DNA of 38,694 nucleotides from Anaerolinea sp. (GCA_020725765.1 DYEI01000494.1:1-38694); one strand, 5' to 3'; positions 24,611-33,012 are shown, counted from the stretch's first letter. The notes: generated from the sequence alone by a model not told the origin. Made by a program: numbers and translations.

Positions 24611-25109
24611 GGTTCACCTTCCTTGCTTCCTGCGGGGACGCGGACTCACGACTTGGAGAGGCAGCACTCGGGTGTGGATGATACTTCTGCCAGGCAATGG
24701 GATGGTCGCGGCACTGCTACCGGCAAGGGGCAGCGCGCAAACCAACGAGGAGACGTGCCCGGAGAAGCGAGCTCGGCCGCGGGGCGTCGGTCGGTGGATG
24801 ATGGCGCAGGAATGAGCCAGCACTCGAACAGTCCCTACGAGCCCACTCGTAGACCGGGTGGCGGACCTTGGCCAACCCCGTTGAGGCGTCCAGATGGTCA
24901 CGCAGCACTGGAGTGTGAGCCGGCCCCGACCGCCCGCAGTGAGGAGCGTGCGATGCGCGCTTGTCATGCATTCCCCTACGAGTACAATGTCCTGCCCGGG
25001 GCGGGCAAAGCTGTTCGCGTGTCAGCTACTCGGGCGGCCTGCTGGAGCGCCCCACTGACACCCCGCCGACGCACGGCTGGCTGGCGAGAGATGCGCGCCA
25101 CTCGCGCAC
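24611..25109. other. Gene-free leader region upstream of the VWA gene
   Basis: This ~500-bp stretch lies between the VWA gene start and the terminator at 25110-25138. A plus-strand open frame covers it and the next 450 bp, but its product is an arginine- and proline-rich, low-complexity string with no domain, so I do not call it. I could not find a convincing promoter for the minus-strand cluster here; candidate -10 boxes lack a matching -35. The operon may start here from a non-consensus promoter, or from readthrough of the transcript beginning near 25565. Confidence 0.5.
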
Positions 25110-25138
25110 AAAAAACCGCGCCAGGTAGAGACCTGACG
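25110..25138 (-). terminator. Intrinsic terminator of the candidate small transcript
   Basis: Read on the minus strand, an 8-bp stem (arms 25138-25131 and 25126-25119, one G-U pair, CTCT loop) is followed after three bases by six T residues (25115-25110). This is the stem-plus-U-run form of an intrinsic terminator. It lies about 455 nt downstream of the predicted start at 25565 and upstream of the VWA gene, so it would separate the two transcription units. Confidence 0.65.
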
Positions 25139-25565
25139 AGGCTCAGTCCTTCTCCGTCTATTCGACCAGCACGGTCATCGGTGGCTTGGCGCGGTCACAG
25201 CCTGGTCCCTCTGCCACCGACGCGCCGCTGGTCCTCGACGACAAGCCCTCCCCGCCGAGGACACAACGCTGCTGGACGAGGCCCGCACAGCTGCACATAC
25301 AAGGGGAATGTACGTGCAAAGCTACCAACTCGCTGGTCAACCCGAACACACAATGGCAGAAACGCTCCTGATGCTCCTGCCACAGCCACACCAGCAACCG
25401 TCAAGGGCTCGGTGTGCGGGTCATCGCTGCCCGACGTGGCGCTCGAGAGGACCTTCGCCGACTCCAGTACTTTGCCATCTCAGCCAAGAGCCCTCGCGGC
25501 GACGGCGCAGTGGCGGCAAGCCAGAGTTCTAGCCTGCTCTTCGGCCAATCGTGGTGCTTAGCATC
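25110..25565 (-). ncRNA. Candidate small RNA or leader transcript of unknown function
   Basis: About 455 nt bounded by a consensus promoter and an intrinsic terminator, both on the minus strand. I found no reading frame with a start codon and ribosome site. The longest open stretch on this strand (in the frame reading VLESAKVLSSATSGSDD, continuing to a stop at about 25195) has no ATG, and its upstream stop follows closely. It does not match RNase P, tmRNA, SRP or 6S RNA as far as I can see. It could be a regulatory RNA, a decayed gene, or an attenuated leader of the tubulin-like cluster, which starts some 500 nt further on in the same direction. Confidence 0.35.
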
Positions 25566-25571
25566 ATGCGT

Positions 25572-25600
25572 ATTATACTAGGTTCCGGCGACGTTGTAAA
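25572..25600 (-). promoter_or_regulatory. Strong sigma-70-type promoter, minus strand
   Basis: On the minus strand there is a -35 TTTACA (25600-25595), a 17-nt spacer and a perfect -10 TATAAT (25577-25572). The predicted start is about 25565. It is among the best-matching promoters in the window yet has no gene directly behind it, which is why the stretch to 25110 is listed as a candidate RNA. Confidence 0.75.
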
Positions 25601-25679
25601 GTTCGCATGAGCCGGTGAGCCGGCAGTAGGTTTCGTATCTCTCCGGGGCCTGGCGAGCTGGGGATCGGTAACTGCTCCG

Positions 25680-25711
25680 GCCGGCACCAGAGCCTGGCAG
25701 GCTCTGCCGGC
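25680..25711 (-). terminator. Hairpin downstream of the GT9 gene
   Basis: An inverted repeat of GCCGGC (25680-25685 and 25706-25711) encloses AGAGCCT/AGGCTCT (25689-25695 and 25699-25705), with a 3-nt bulge on one side and a GGC loop. It lies 74 bp past the stop of the GT9 gene on the minus strand and upstream of the promoter at 25572-25600. There is no U-tract. It probably ends or protects the GT9 transcript. Confidence 0.4.
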
Positions 25712-25784
25712 TCACAGGCTCCGCGCCCGCCCGGCAGGGGACGATCACTTGCGTCGGTGTGCCGGGACTATGGGTTCGCCATCG

Positions 25785-26846
25785 TCAGGAAGACTCGTTG
25801 CCCACCAGGTCCTCCACATGCCACAGCACCTCATCGACCGATGCCCCGGCCACCCACGACGCGGCGCACGCACACCGCCCCTCGGCCCCGCAGGAGGGGC
25901 AGCGCAGCGTCCAGGAGAGCACCGGCCGAAAGCGCTCCCGCCTGAACGGCCCTGCCGTGATCAGGTTACCGCACCAGAAGATAACGACGCTGGGCCGGTT
26001 GAGGGCATAGGCCATGTGCGCCGGGCCGGTGTCGTTGCACACGACCAGGGAGGCGCCCCTCACCAGGGCGGCCATCGCCCCGAGGTCCAGCCGCCCTGTC
26101 AGGTCGACCACGGGCACCGCGGACTCTGCCAGCACCCGCGCCGTAGCTTCCCGCTCGGACTCCCTCCCAGTGACCACCACGGTGTAGCCGGCCCGGCGAT
26201 GGATGTGCTCCGCCACCCGGGCAAAGTGCTCGGGCGGCCAGCGCCGCCGGGGATCTCCCGCCCCGGGGTGCAGGATGGCATAGCGCTTCCCCTCCGGTCG
26301 CCACGCCCTGGCCAGACTGCGCTCATCATCCGGCAGGATGGGCAGGTCCGTTTCCAGCCCATCCCAGGGCACTCCGAGCAGGCTCACCAGCTCCAGGTAG
26401 CGTATGATCTCATGCTGGTAGTAGCAGTAACGCAGGTTCCACTCCAGCGGCGGAGCCCCGGTCGAGGTCAGGCCCAGGGTGTGCCGGGCACCCAGTTGCG
26501 CCACAAAGGGGTTCGAGTCGGCTCCGCCGCCGTGCATCTGGATCGCCAGGTCGTATTGCTCGGCGCGGAGGCGGGCAAAGAACGCCCCTGCCGTCTCGCG
26601 CGGGGGCGGGTCGTCGGGGCCCGGCTCGTGGATCCTCGGGAACGGCGGGATCGCCTCCACCCGGTGCAGATAGGGATAGCGCCCGGCGATAAAGCTGCAC
26701 AGCCAGGGGTGCGTCAGGTAGGTGATCTCGGCCTCGGGAAACGCCTTGCCGAGGGCTCTGAGGGCCGGCGTGGCCAGCAAAAAGTCGCCCAGGCCGTTCG
26801 CGCGCAGCACGGCAATCTTGCGCAGCGGATGCTCTCGTTTCTCCAT
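25785..26846 (-). CDS. Glycosyltransferase family 9 (heptosyltransferase-like)
   Basis: A 353-residue GT-B-fold enzyme of family GT9, whose best-known members add heptose to lipopolysaccharide from ADP-heptose. The N-terminal KIAVLRANGLGDFLLATPALRALG is the family start (the usual motif is RxDxxGDxxxxxP). The C-terminal half has AILHPGAGDPRRRWPPEHFARV, then VVDLTGRLDLGAMAALVRGASLVVCNDTGPAHMAYALNRPSV, the nucleotide-sugar site. A Cys cluster (CPSCGAEGRCAC) near the end is common in this family. A Gram-negative-type LPS is doubtful in Chloroflexota, so the substrate may be another cell-surface glycan. ATG 26846 has GGGGAG upstream. Confidence 0.88.
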   Translation of the reverse strand: MEKREHPLRKIAVLRANGLGDFLLATPALRALGKAFPEAEITYLTHPWLCSFIAGRYPYLHRVEAIPPFPRIHEPGPDDPPPRETAGAFFARLRAEQYDLAIQMHGGGADSNPFVAQLGARHTLGLTSTGAPPLEWNLRYCYYQHEIIRYLELVSLLGVPWDGLETDLPILPDDERSLARAWRPEGKRYAILHPGAGDPRRRWPPEHFARVAEHIHRRAGYTVVVTGRESEREATARVLAESAVPVVDLTGRLDLGAMAALVRGASLVVCNDTGPAHMAYALNRPSVVIFWCGNLITAGPFRRERFRPVLSWTLRCPSCGAEGRCACAASWVAGASVDEVLWHVEDLVGNESS

Positions 26847-27073
26847 GGTGCTCCCCGGTGGATCGGTCTGCTATGGTCGCGGCAGAGAGCATGATTTGTA
26901 CCACCTTCTCTTGCCGATCTGGAAAGCTCGCTGCGGACGTCCAACGCCGCAGCCTCCCCACTCTGCGCCCTGTGCGGATGGCGAGCCAGCCCGCGGCACG
27001 GTGTTTGCTCGCTGGTACCCAGAGGTCCCTGCGCCGCGCGGGGGCCGACCTCTGCCGTCGAGGAGGAAGTGTT

Positions 27074-27313
27074 ATGCACATCCCACACGATGACGTCGTG
27101 CAGCTCTTCAATGAGAACAAGCAAAAGACCTGGTCGTCGCTGCATAGCATCCTGCAGCAGCACAAGGGCAAAGCGGAGGGGATCGAGGATAGCATCATCG
27201 ACACGCTGCTCATCGTGACCCGACGCCTCGAGCAGATGAACGAGCCCTACCCGGGCTCGCCGGATCAGATGCAGCGGGTCTTTGAGAACGAGCTATCCAA
27301 GGTCACAGCCTGA
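27074..27313 (+). CDS. Small helical protein, paralogue 1 of 3
   Basis: A 79-residue protein of unknown function, first of three tandem related genes. The shared pattern is V..LF.EN..KTW..L...L..HK.GKAEGI...IID.LL..TRRLE.MNE.YP.S.....F...L.KV.A. It appears to be all-helical and soluble, with no Cys, signal peptide or membrane segment. The start has a strong AGGAGGAA at about 5 nt. Conservation across the three copies, with the same length, is the main reason for calling the gene; the opposite-strand frames do not share it. I do not recognise the family. It is divergent from the GT9 gene across a 227-bp gap in which I found no clear promoter. Confidence 0.8.
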   Translation: MHIPHDDVVQLFNENKQKTWSSLHSILQQHKGKAEGIEDSIIDTLLIVTRRLEQMNEPYPGSPDQMQRVFENELSKVTA

Positions 27314-27339
27314 TCCATCACACGGCTTGGGGAGGGGCG

Positions 27340-27585
27340 ATGGCCGAGATCCCTGCCGACACCGTCCGGCGGCTCTTTGACGAGACCGGGCACAAGACCT
27401 GGCCCGGCTTTCGCGCCGCGCTCATGCGCTACAAGGAAGGGAAAGCCCAGGGCATTCCGCCGGCCGTGATCGACGAGCTGCTCGAGTTCACCACCCGCAT
27501 GGAGCGCATGAACGAGACCTTTCCCATCTCTGCCGAGCAGCTCGTGCACGCCCTCGAGCGCAGGCACGAGAAAGTGATAGCCTAG
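27340..27585 (+). CDS. Small helical protein, paralogue 2 of 3
   Basis: An 81-residue relative of the preceding gene, aligning along its whole length (for example VRRLFDETGHKTW against VVQLFNENKQKTW, and MNETFPISAEQL against MNEPYPGSPDQM). The start is preceded by GGGGAGG. It lies 26 nt after paralogue 1 and 8 nt before paralogue 3, so the three are very likely one operon. No function is known to me. A small multi-subunit complex or dose effect would fit three similar copies, but that is a guess. Confidence 0.82.
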   Translation: MAEIPADTVRRLFDETGHKTWPGFRAALMRYKEGKAQGIPPAVIDELLEFTTRMERMNETFPISAEQLVHALERRHEKVIA

Positions 27586-27593
27586 AGGCACCT

Positions 27594-27836
27594 ATGGCTC
27601 ATCTGCCGGTTGGCGAAGCAGAGCGGCTCTACGCGGAGAACCAGGAGCGGAGCTGGCAGGGCCTGTACCGGGTTCTCGAGCACCGCCGAAAGAGGCCCGA
27701 GGGTCTGCCGGAGAGCCTCATCGAGGCGCTGCTGCCGATCGTGCGGCGCCTGGCCGCATCGACGTACCCCTACCCCGAGTCTGCGCGCGGGCTGGCCAAC
27801 GAGCTGAACGGCATACTGGCCAAGGTCTACATATAG
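27594..27836 (+). CDS. Small helical protein, paralogue 3 of 3
   Basis: An 80-residue protein and the most diverged of the three. It keeps AERLYAENQERSWQGL (against the LF.EN..KTW motif), GLPESLIEALLPIVRRL, the YPYPES segment and the ending L.KVY. It lacks the MNE triplet of the other two. It is followed 91 bp on by a strong terminator, which marks the end of the operon. Confidence 0.8.
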   Translation: MAHLPVGEAERLYAENQERSWQGLYRVLEHRRKRPEGLPESLIEALLPIVRRLAASTYPYPESARGLANELNGILAKVYI

Positions 27837-27927
27837 GCTCCGTGACTGCACGCTGCCATCGGCGGTTCGCCGCGGCGCGGGTGCTGATGGCGGCTGCATC
27901 TACAGCTCAACGGCAGGCGCCAAACCC

Positions 27928-27962
27928 GCACCCCGGCCTGTGCGTCAGGCCGGGGTGCTTTG
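27928..27962 (+). terminator. Intrinsic terminator of the three-paralogue operon
   Basis: A perfect 12-bp stem (arms 27928-27939 and 27947-27958, 7-nt loop) is directly followed by TTTGCT. This is a strong GC-rich terminator form, placed 91 bp after the stop of paralogue 3 and before the GT4 gene. Confidence 0.75.
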
Positions 27963-28121
27963 CTACATGCCGAGGGCATGTCCGCCATCTCGCGTCGACC
28001 CGGGGCGGCGGCACTCCATGGCGCCGGTCCCTTCCCTGCCCCGCCAGGGCATACTCTGGCACCATTCTTGCCGTCGTTGCGTCCTCAGGCACTGCGCGAG
28101 GACTGGGAGGGAGCATCTCGC

Positions 28122-29189
28122 TTGAGCCGCGGGTCCGAGGCGCTTCGCGTTGCTGTGGTCTCCACGCCCCACATCAAGACTCCGCCCGAGGGCTATGGCG
28201 GGTGCGAGGCGGTTGCTGGCGGCCTCGTCGAGGAGCTGGTGCGCCGTGGGCACGAGGTCACGCTCTTTGCCACCAACGACTCGCACACCTCTGCCACCCT
28301 GCAGTGGTTCGCTTCTGCGCTGCCTCGCGGCCCCTACGGCCACCAGGGCTACCGTGAGATCATCCACCTCGCCCACGCCCTCGGCCACGGCCGCTACGAT
28401 CTGGTCCTGAACCACTGCGTGCAGGCGGTGCCGATTCTTGAGGTGTACCGCGAGGCACCGGCACTAACGACGTTGCATTACCGCCCGCAGATTCTCGCCG
28501 ACTTTCCGCATCTCAGCTATGTTGCGGTGAGCCGCCGTCAGGCAGCCCTCTGTCGCGAGGCCGGCCTGAACGTCCTGGGCGTGGTCTACAACGGGATCGA
28601 TCCCACTCCCTATCGTGTGGTACCGGAGAAAGAGGACTATCTCCTGTGGATCGGACGCTTTCACTTCAACAAGGGTCCAGACCTCGCCATCGAGGTCGCC
28701 GAGCGTCTCGGTGCGCGGCTTCTGCTGGCCGCGCCCCCGCCGCCCGAGGATCAGGAACAGTTCTTTGCCACGCGGGTCAGGCCGCGCCTGCGCGGGCGCA
28801 TCGAGTGGATAGGCGGCGTCGAGGGCGAGGCCAAGTACCGCCTGTTTGAGAGGGCACGGTGCACCCTGTGCCCCGTGCGCTGGGAGGAGCCCTTTGGCCT
28901 GGTCATGATCGAGAGCATGGCCTCTGGCACGCCGGTCGTCGCTTTCCGACGAGGCTCCATCCCCGAGATCGTCGTCGACGGCGTGACCGGCTTCATTGTC
29001 GACGACGTCGAGGGCATGGCCGCAGCTATCGAGCGGATAGGAGCCATCAACCCCCAGGCCTGCCGGCAGCGGGTCGAGCAGTGCTTTACCACACGGACCA
29101 TGACCGACGGCTACCTGAAGCTCGCCGCCTCCCTCAGCCCGTCCATCGCGCACGCCCTCTCCGCCGAACGCACGCCCTCATGGCCCTGA
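28122..29189 (+). CDS. Glycosyltransferase family 4
   Basis: A 355-residue GT-B retaining glycosyltransferase. The N-terminus carries the acceptor-side motif (VAVVSTPHIKTPPEGYGGCEAVAGGLVEEL) common in GT4 enzymes such as those annotated for mannose or glucose transfer. The C-terminal half has DYLLWIGRFHFNKGPDLAIEVAERL, and then the E-x7-E signature in EEPFGLVMIESMASGTPVVAF with GSIPEIV, which binds the nucleotide sugar. The start is uncertain: TTG 28122 with GGAGGGAG 8 nt upstream places the start 8 residues before the fold. The open frame reaches back to 27960 but has no ribosome site and would overlap the terminator. The sugar and acceptor are unknown. Confidence 0.88.
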   Translation: MSRGSEALRVAVVSTPHIKTPPEGYGGCEAVAGGLVEELVRRGHEVTLFATNDSHTSATLQWFASALPRGPYGHQGYREIIHLAHALGHGRYDLVLNHCVQAVPILEVYREAPALTTLHYRPQILADFPHLSYVAVSRRQAALCREAGLNVLGVVYNGIDPTPYRVVPEKEDYLLWIGRFHFNKGPDLAIEVAERLGARLLLAAPPPPEDQEQFFATRVRPRLRGRIEWIGGVEGEAKYRLFERARCTLCPVRWEEPFGLVMIESMASGTPVVAFRRGSIPEIVVDGVTGFIVDDVEGMAAAIERIGAINPQACRQRVEQCFTTRTMTDGYLKLAASLSPSIAHALSAERTPSWP

Positions 29190-29297
29190 GCACCTCGTCG
29201 CTCACCGCCATCCGGCAGGCGCGCCCCGGGCGTAACCAGTGGCCTCCACGGCCGCCAAGAAGCCGAAATCGGACAGGCTCCGGCGGCCAGCGCCGGG

Positions 29298-31943
29298 TCA
29301 GGCGGGCCGCCTCCCGGTCAGATAGCTGCTCACCCGGTCGATCAGCCGCTCAAGCTGGCCCGCTTCCTCCAGTTCGGCCAACAGCTCGCGGATGTGTCCC
29401 TCGCGCGCTGTCACCCCCAGCCGCCCCCAGCGCCTTCCCAGCGGCACACAGACCTGGTGCATGCCCTCCGGGTCCTCCAGAAAGGCGTAGCGGAGCACCC
29501 GCACGAGGGCTGACCTCGCCAGGTCACCGGCCTCCCGGTACCGGCTGGAGGCCTCATCGAGGCGTCTGAGGTACGCCGAAACCGTGCCATGCGGAGCAGG
29601 ACTGCGCAACAGCCCCTCCGCCTGCCTCCAGGCGCGGGTCGAGCGCTCCCACTCCTCATCGACCACCCTCGGATGCGGCGAGGCGAGCAGCCGGGGCAGG
29701 CTCTCCCGCAGCCGCAGCACCGTTCGGCGCTCCCGTGCCACAGCAAGCTCGGCCTGCCGCACCCTCTCGCGCTCCTCCCGGAACTGTGCCTCAGCGCGCG
29801 CCATCTGCTCCGCGAACTCTTCCGCGCTCTGCCTCAGGCTGAGGATTTGCGCGACCCTCGCCGGCGGGCGACGCACCGCCTGTACGAGCATCTCCCAGCG
29901 CTCGGCCAGCGGGCGGCAATCGATCTCGGTCAGCGGAGTGGCCTTGCTCAGGCGCTGGCTCAGCGGCTCCCAGCATTCCCACAGCTCTGCTGCGCGCCGC
30001 TTGAGCACGGCCCGCTGCGCATCGAGTATCCGCTCATAGCTCAGCCTGTGCATGGCGAGCAGCTCTCGTATCCGGCGTATCCCCTGATCGCGCAGCCGGC
30101 GCAGGTCATGGCTGGCTGCTGCGCGAGCTTGCTCGGAGAGGTCACGGTAGGTTGCCATGATCTCTCTCCCGAGGGCACGGACCTCTGCCGCCTCCTCGAG
30201 GTCGTGGGGCAACTCGCGGTCCGCCGCCTCCACCTCCTGCAGCTCGGTTACGAGGGCTGCCACGCCTTCCTGCACCTCTCGCTCGGCCGCCTGAGCCGCG
30301 ACCAGCGCCGCGATCACCTGCTGACCCTCACGCAGGAGCTCCTGCCACCGTCGCCCGAGGGCCTCACATCGCTGGACCAGCTCTGCCCCCCCGGACTGCC
30401 TGACCTGCCCATTCGCCAGGAGCTGACGGAGCTCCGAGGCCGCGGCCACGATCTGTGCGCGCTCCTGCGCATACCGCTCAAACCACCCTGGCTCGATCTG
30501 TGACCAGTTCGCCCTGTTGTAACTCTGCAGTGCAGTCCATGCGGCGCACATGCGTTCGTGCGGCTCGTCCAGGGCTTCCAGCCGCCTCAGGACGTCCTGA
30601 ACCCTGCTCCATTGCATTCGCCAGGACCGCAGCTCTCCCAGGGCCTCCTCGTGCTCGCGCAGGCAGCCTCGGGCCAGAGTCTCCACCTCCCCGAGGAGGA
30701 AGACGGCCCGGCTAATATCCGCGTCTCGGGCCCCTTCGGTCGCCCGCTGCCACAGCTCCTCGATCTGTCGGCACCGCTCCTCTGCACGCTCGACCGCCGC
30801 CGCCGACAGGTCGAGCACCGACGGACACTCGGCCTGCACCTGCGCGAGCTGCCCGCGGAGGCTCTCGACTCCTTCCCGGCACCGCGTAACCGCCCGTCCG
30901 GCGCACTGATCTGCCTCGACGAGCCGGGCCACCTGGCGCATGAGCGAGCGGGCCCGAGCCACGAGCGCCCACGCCTGGTTGGATACCTCGAGGTATGCGG
31001 CTGTGTCGTGCCCATCATAGCGAGCGCGCAGCGCCTCACGCCCCGCCCTCAGGTCCCGCAGCGCCGCGTCCAGGGCCTCGGCCAGAGGAGGTCTGAGCTG
31101 CGCCAGACCTGCCTCGACCTCGCGCTGCGCAGCATCGAGCCTGTCCAACGCCCGGAGCGCCCGGTCGTGCATCCCGGCAACACGCCCTGCCTGGGCGTAC
31201 AGGTCTGCAATCCGCCCCAAGAGCTGTGGCCGCATAGCCTCTGCCTCAACGACTGCCTCGACAGCCTCCGAACCTCCTCCTGCGAGGCGGCCGGCCCACT
31301 CCAGCGCCGCTGCTCTCACGCTCTCGGCCTCTGCAAGGAGCGGGTGCAGCCCTTCCGTCCCTCGCTCTTGCTCGGCGGCGATCTCCTCCATCAGCGCTTC
31401 CGCGAGGGCTTCCAGATCGATGTACTGCTCGCGCACCTCCAGAGGCCTCCGGGCGAGGCGCTTCAACACGGCCTCGAGCTCGTCGAGGAGCTGTTCCGCC
31501 CGGTCAAGGTCCTCCTGCAGGCCACCGGCAAAGGCCAACTCAACCCGCACCCTCACAAGGTCACGCCGGTAGCGCCCGGTCACCAACGCCCGCAGAGAGA
31601 GCGGCGGCAAAGGTCCAGGCTCAATGGGGCGCACCTGTGTGCGGATGGCCTCGAGGAGCGCGCGGAGATCCGAGGAGAGGGCAAGCGACCGCTCATCGTC
31701 GGCCGCATAGGGCTGCGGGCGTACTCTGCCGGGCAGGCGCGGCTCGAGGGAATCCAGGCGTCGCCGCACGACGTCAAGCCGCCGGTACAGCTCCCGCTGG
31801 CTGGCGCGCAGGTCCCGCAGCCGGCGGCACCCCCTGCAGAGCAGGCGATAGCTGCGGACCTGATAGAGAGCATAGCCGAGGACGACGACCGTTGCCAACA
31901 CCAGGGCTCCGGTCGCCGGTGAGACGAGTGCCGGCGACGCCAT
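29298..31943 (-). CDS. Single-helix membrane protein with long coiled coil (EzrA-like layout)
   Basis: An 881-residue protein with one N-terminal membrane helix (about residues 10-30, ALVLATVVVLGYALYQV) followed by ~850 residues of charged helical sequence with many Leu, Arg, Glu and Ala heptads. The topology (short outside N-terminus, one helix, long cytosolic coiled coil) and size resemble EzrA, the spectrin-like FtsZ regulator of Firmicutes, although length (EzrA is ~560) and sequence identity are not established. There are Cys residues just after the helix (CRGCRRL). ATG 31943 has GGGGGAAGGG upstream. It is a separate minus-strand unit, 4.7 kb upstream of the tubulin-like cluster, and converges with the GT4 gene. 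I call it coding on length and composition; function is inference. Confidence 0.8.
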   Translation of the reverse strand: MASPALVSPATGALVLATVVVLGYALYQVRSYRLLCRGCRRLRDLRASQRELYRRLDVVRRRLDSLEPRLPGRVRPQPYAADDERSLALSSDLRALLEAIRTQVRPIEPGPLPPLSLRALVTGRYRRDLVRVRVELAFAGGLQEDLDRAEQLLDELEAVLKRLARRPLEVREQYIDLEALAEALMEEIAAEQERGTEGLHPLLAEAESVRAAALEWAGRLAGGGSEAVEAVVEAEAMRPQLLGRIADLYAQAGRVAGMHDRALRALDRLDAAQREVEAGLAQLRPPLAEALDAALRDLRAGREALRARYDGHDTAAYLEVSNQAWALVARARSLMRQVARLVEADQCAGRAVTRCREGVESLRGQLAQVQAECPSVLDLSAAAVERAEERCRQIEELWQRATEGARDADISRAVFLLGEVETLARGCLREHEEALGELRSWRMQWSRVQDVLRRLEALDEPHERMCAAWTALQSYNRANWSQIEPGWFERYAQERAQIVAAASELRQLLANGQVRQSGGAELVQRCEALGRRWQELLREGQQVIAALVAAQAAEREVQEGVAALVTELQEVEAADRELPHDLEEAAEVRALGREIMATYRDLSEQARAAASHDLRRLRDQGIRRIRELLAMHRLSYERILDAQRAVLKRRAAELWECWEPLSQRLSKATPLTEIDCRPLAERWEMLVQAVRRPPARVAQILSLRQSAEEFAEQMARAEAQFREERERVRQAELAVARERRTVLRLRESLPRLLASPHPRVVDEEWERSTRAWRQAEGLLRSPAPHGTVSAYLRRLDEASSRYREAGDLARSALVRVLRYAFLEDPEGMHQVCVPLGRRWGRLGVTAREGHIRELLAELEEAGQLERLIDRVSSYLTGRRPA

Positions 31944-31995
31944 CCGCCCTTCCCCCTGAACCGAGCCAGAATCGCGGCACCCCGGAACCTACGCT

Positions 31996-32001
31996 AGTAT
32001 A
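31996..32001 (-). promoter_or_regulatory. Candidate -10 box for the coiled-coil gene
   Basis: TATACT on the minus strand (32001-31996) lies about 53 nt upstream of ATG 31943. No good -35 is found at 16-18 nt. The 317-bp gap between 31943 and 32261 otherwise holds the plus-strand promoter at 32150-32178 and the DUF4013 ribosome site. Confidence 0.35.
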
Positions 32002-32149
32002 CCGCAGAATCGGTGAGCACGCCATGCGATGGGCACTTGCGGTCAGCCGGGCGCGACAGGACGCCTATCTGTGACAGAGGGCGCCACCCCCCTCGCCTCT
32101 CGCCCTACCCCTGGCCGAGCCCTTCTGCATCCTCATCTTCAAAGCTGCA

Positions 32150-32178
32150 TTGATTTTGTCAACCATCTCTGCTATAAT
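32150..32178 (+). promoter_or_regulatory. Promoter of the DUF4013 gene
   Basis: On the plus strand there is a -35 TTGATT (32150-32155), a 17-nt spacer and a perfect -10 TATAAT (32173-32178). The expected start near 32185 gives a leader of about 75 nt before GTG 32261. Confidence 0.75.
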
Positions 32179-32260
32179 CCTGGCCGCCTGCGCGCCGGTC
32201 GGCCCTCCGACTGAGGCACGCGCTCTTACCAATCGGCAACAATCGCACAAGGAGGCGGCC

Positions 32261-32905
32261 GTGGACGTCGGCAGAGCATACGGCTACGTCTTTGACGATG
32301 AGAACTGGATCGTCAAGGTGCTCATCGGCGGCCTGCTCAATCTGATCCCGATCGTCAGCCTGGTCACCACCGGATATGCACTACGGGCGCTGAGGAACGT
32401 CGCAGATGGACGGGAGCTCCCATTGCCGGAGTGGAGCGACTTTGGCGACTATTTCGTGCGGGGGCTCCTGGTAGCGCTGGCCGCTCTCATCTACGGCATC
32501 CCCCTCGGCCTGCTCATCATTCTCTCGCTCGGGTTCTTCGGCCTCAACGGCGACCGCGGCGCCGGGCCTCTCGCCATATGCGGCACAGGGCTCGTCTGCC
32601 TGGCCTCGGTGTACTTTCTGCTGCTCCTGCTGTGGTTCCCGGCGGCGGTTGCCAGGTATGCCCTCGCCGGGGACTTTGGCGCGTTCTTCCGTTTCGACGA
32701 GATCGGACGCTTTATCACGGGGGACGCAGGCGCCTACATCGTTGCCTTGCTCGCTGCCCTGCTTGCATCGATCATTGCCAGCATCGTCGGCGGCATCCTG
32801 TGCGGAGTCGGCGTAGCCTTTGCCAGCTTCTGGGCGGGGCTGGTCTTCGCTCACCTCTTTGGGCAGGTTGCCCGGGCCTCGGCTGGGCCGGCGCCGACGG
32901 GCTAG
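32261..32905 (+). CDS. DUF4013 membrane protein
   Basis: A 214-residue multi-helix membrane protein resembling the DUF4013 family, whose function is unknown. A short conserved N-terminus (YGYVFDDENWIVKVLIGGLLNLIP) leads into the first helix. A GYALRALRNVADGRELPLPEW segment follows, then a hydrophobic pair (about residues 70-95 and 110-135) and a long C-terminal hydrophobic region rich in Gly and Ala. GTG 32261 is chosen because AAGGAGG lies 5 nt upstream and the conserved part begins right after it; the open frame extends to 32150, but that part is the promoter. It precedes the mevalonate operon but probably has its own transcript. Confidence 0.85.
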   Translation: MDVGRAYGYVFDDENWIVKVLIGGLLNLIPIVSLVTTGYALRALRNVADGRELPLPEWSDFGDYFVRGLLVALAALIYGIPLGLLIILSLGFFGLNGDRGAGPLAICGTGLVCLASVYFLLLLLWFPAAVARYALAGDFGAFFRFDEIGRFITGDAGAYIVALLAALLASIIASIVGGILCGVGVAFASFWAGLVFAHLFGQVARASAGPAPTG

Positions 32906-32970
32906 GCGTCCCGCTCGCGCGCTTTCGCAAGAATCCAGGCAGCCGTTGATAGCTTTTGACAGTACGAGTG

Positions 32971-32979
32971 TGCTATACT
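32971..32979 (+). promoter_or_regulatory. Extended -10 promoter before HMG-CoA reductase
   Basis: The sequence TGCTATACT (32971-32979) has an extended -10 form, TG at 32971-32972 then TATACT at 32974-32979. A TTGACA at 32956-32961 is only 12 nt away, too close to act as the -35. Predicted start about 32986, giving a ~73-nt leader before GTG 33059 that contains the hairpin at 33013-33038. Confidence 0.5.
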
Positions 32980-33012
32980 GGCGACGACAGTTGTTTCGTT
33001 GCCGGCCACCCT

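Noticed and set aside
24623-25561. Plus-strand open frame (312 residues) upstream of the VWA gene
   Set aside because: Arg/Pro/Ser-rich low-complexity product with no domain; it also covers a promoter and terminator that point the other way.
26512-26522. T-loop-like GTTCGAGTC, a possible tRNA
   Set aside because: It lies inside the GT9 coding region and no acceptor, D-arm or anticodon stem can be built around it.
30558-31922. Plus-strand open frame (454 residues) opposite the EzrA-like gene
   Set aside because: The minus-strand product has a clear membrane helix, heptads and ribosome site; the plus-strand one has none.
32956-32979. TTGACA followed by TATACT as a classic promoter
   Set aside because: The spacer is only 12 nt, too short for sigma-70; only the extended -10 reading is kept.
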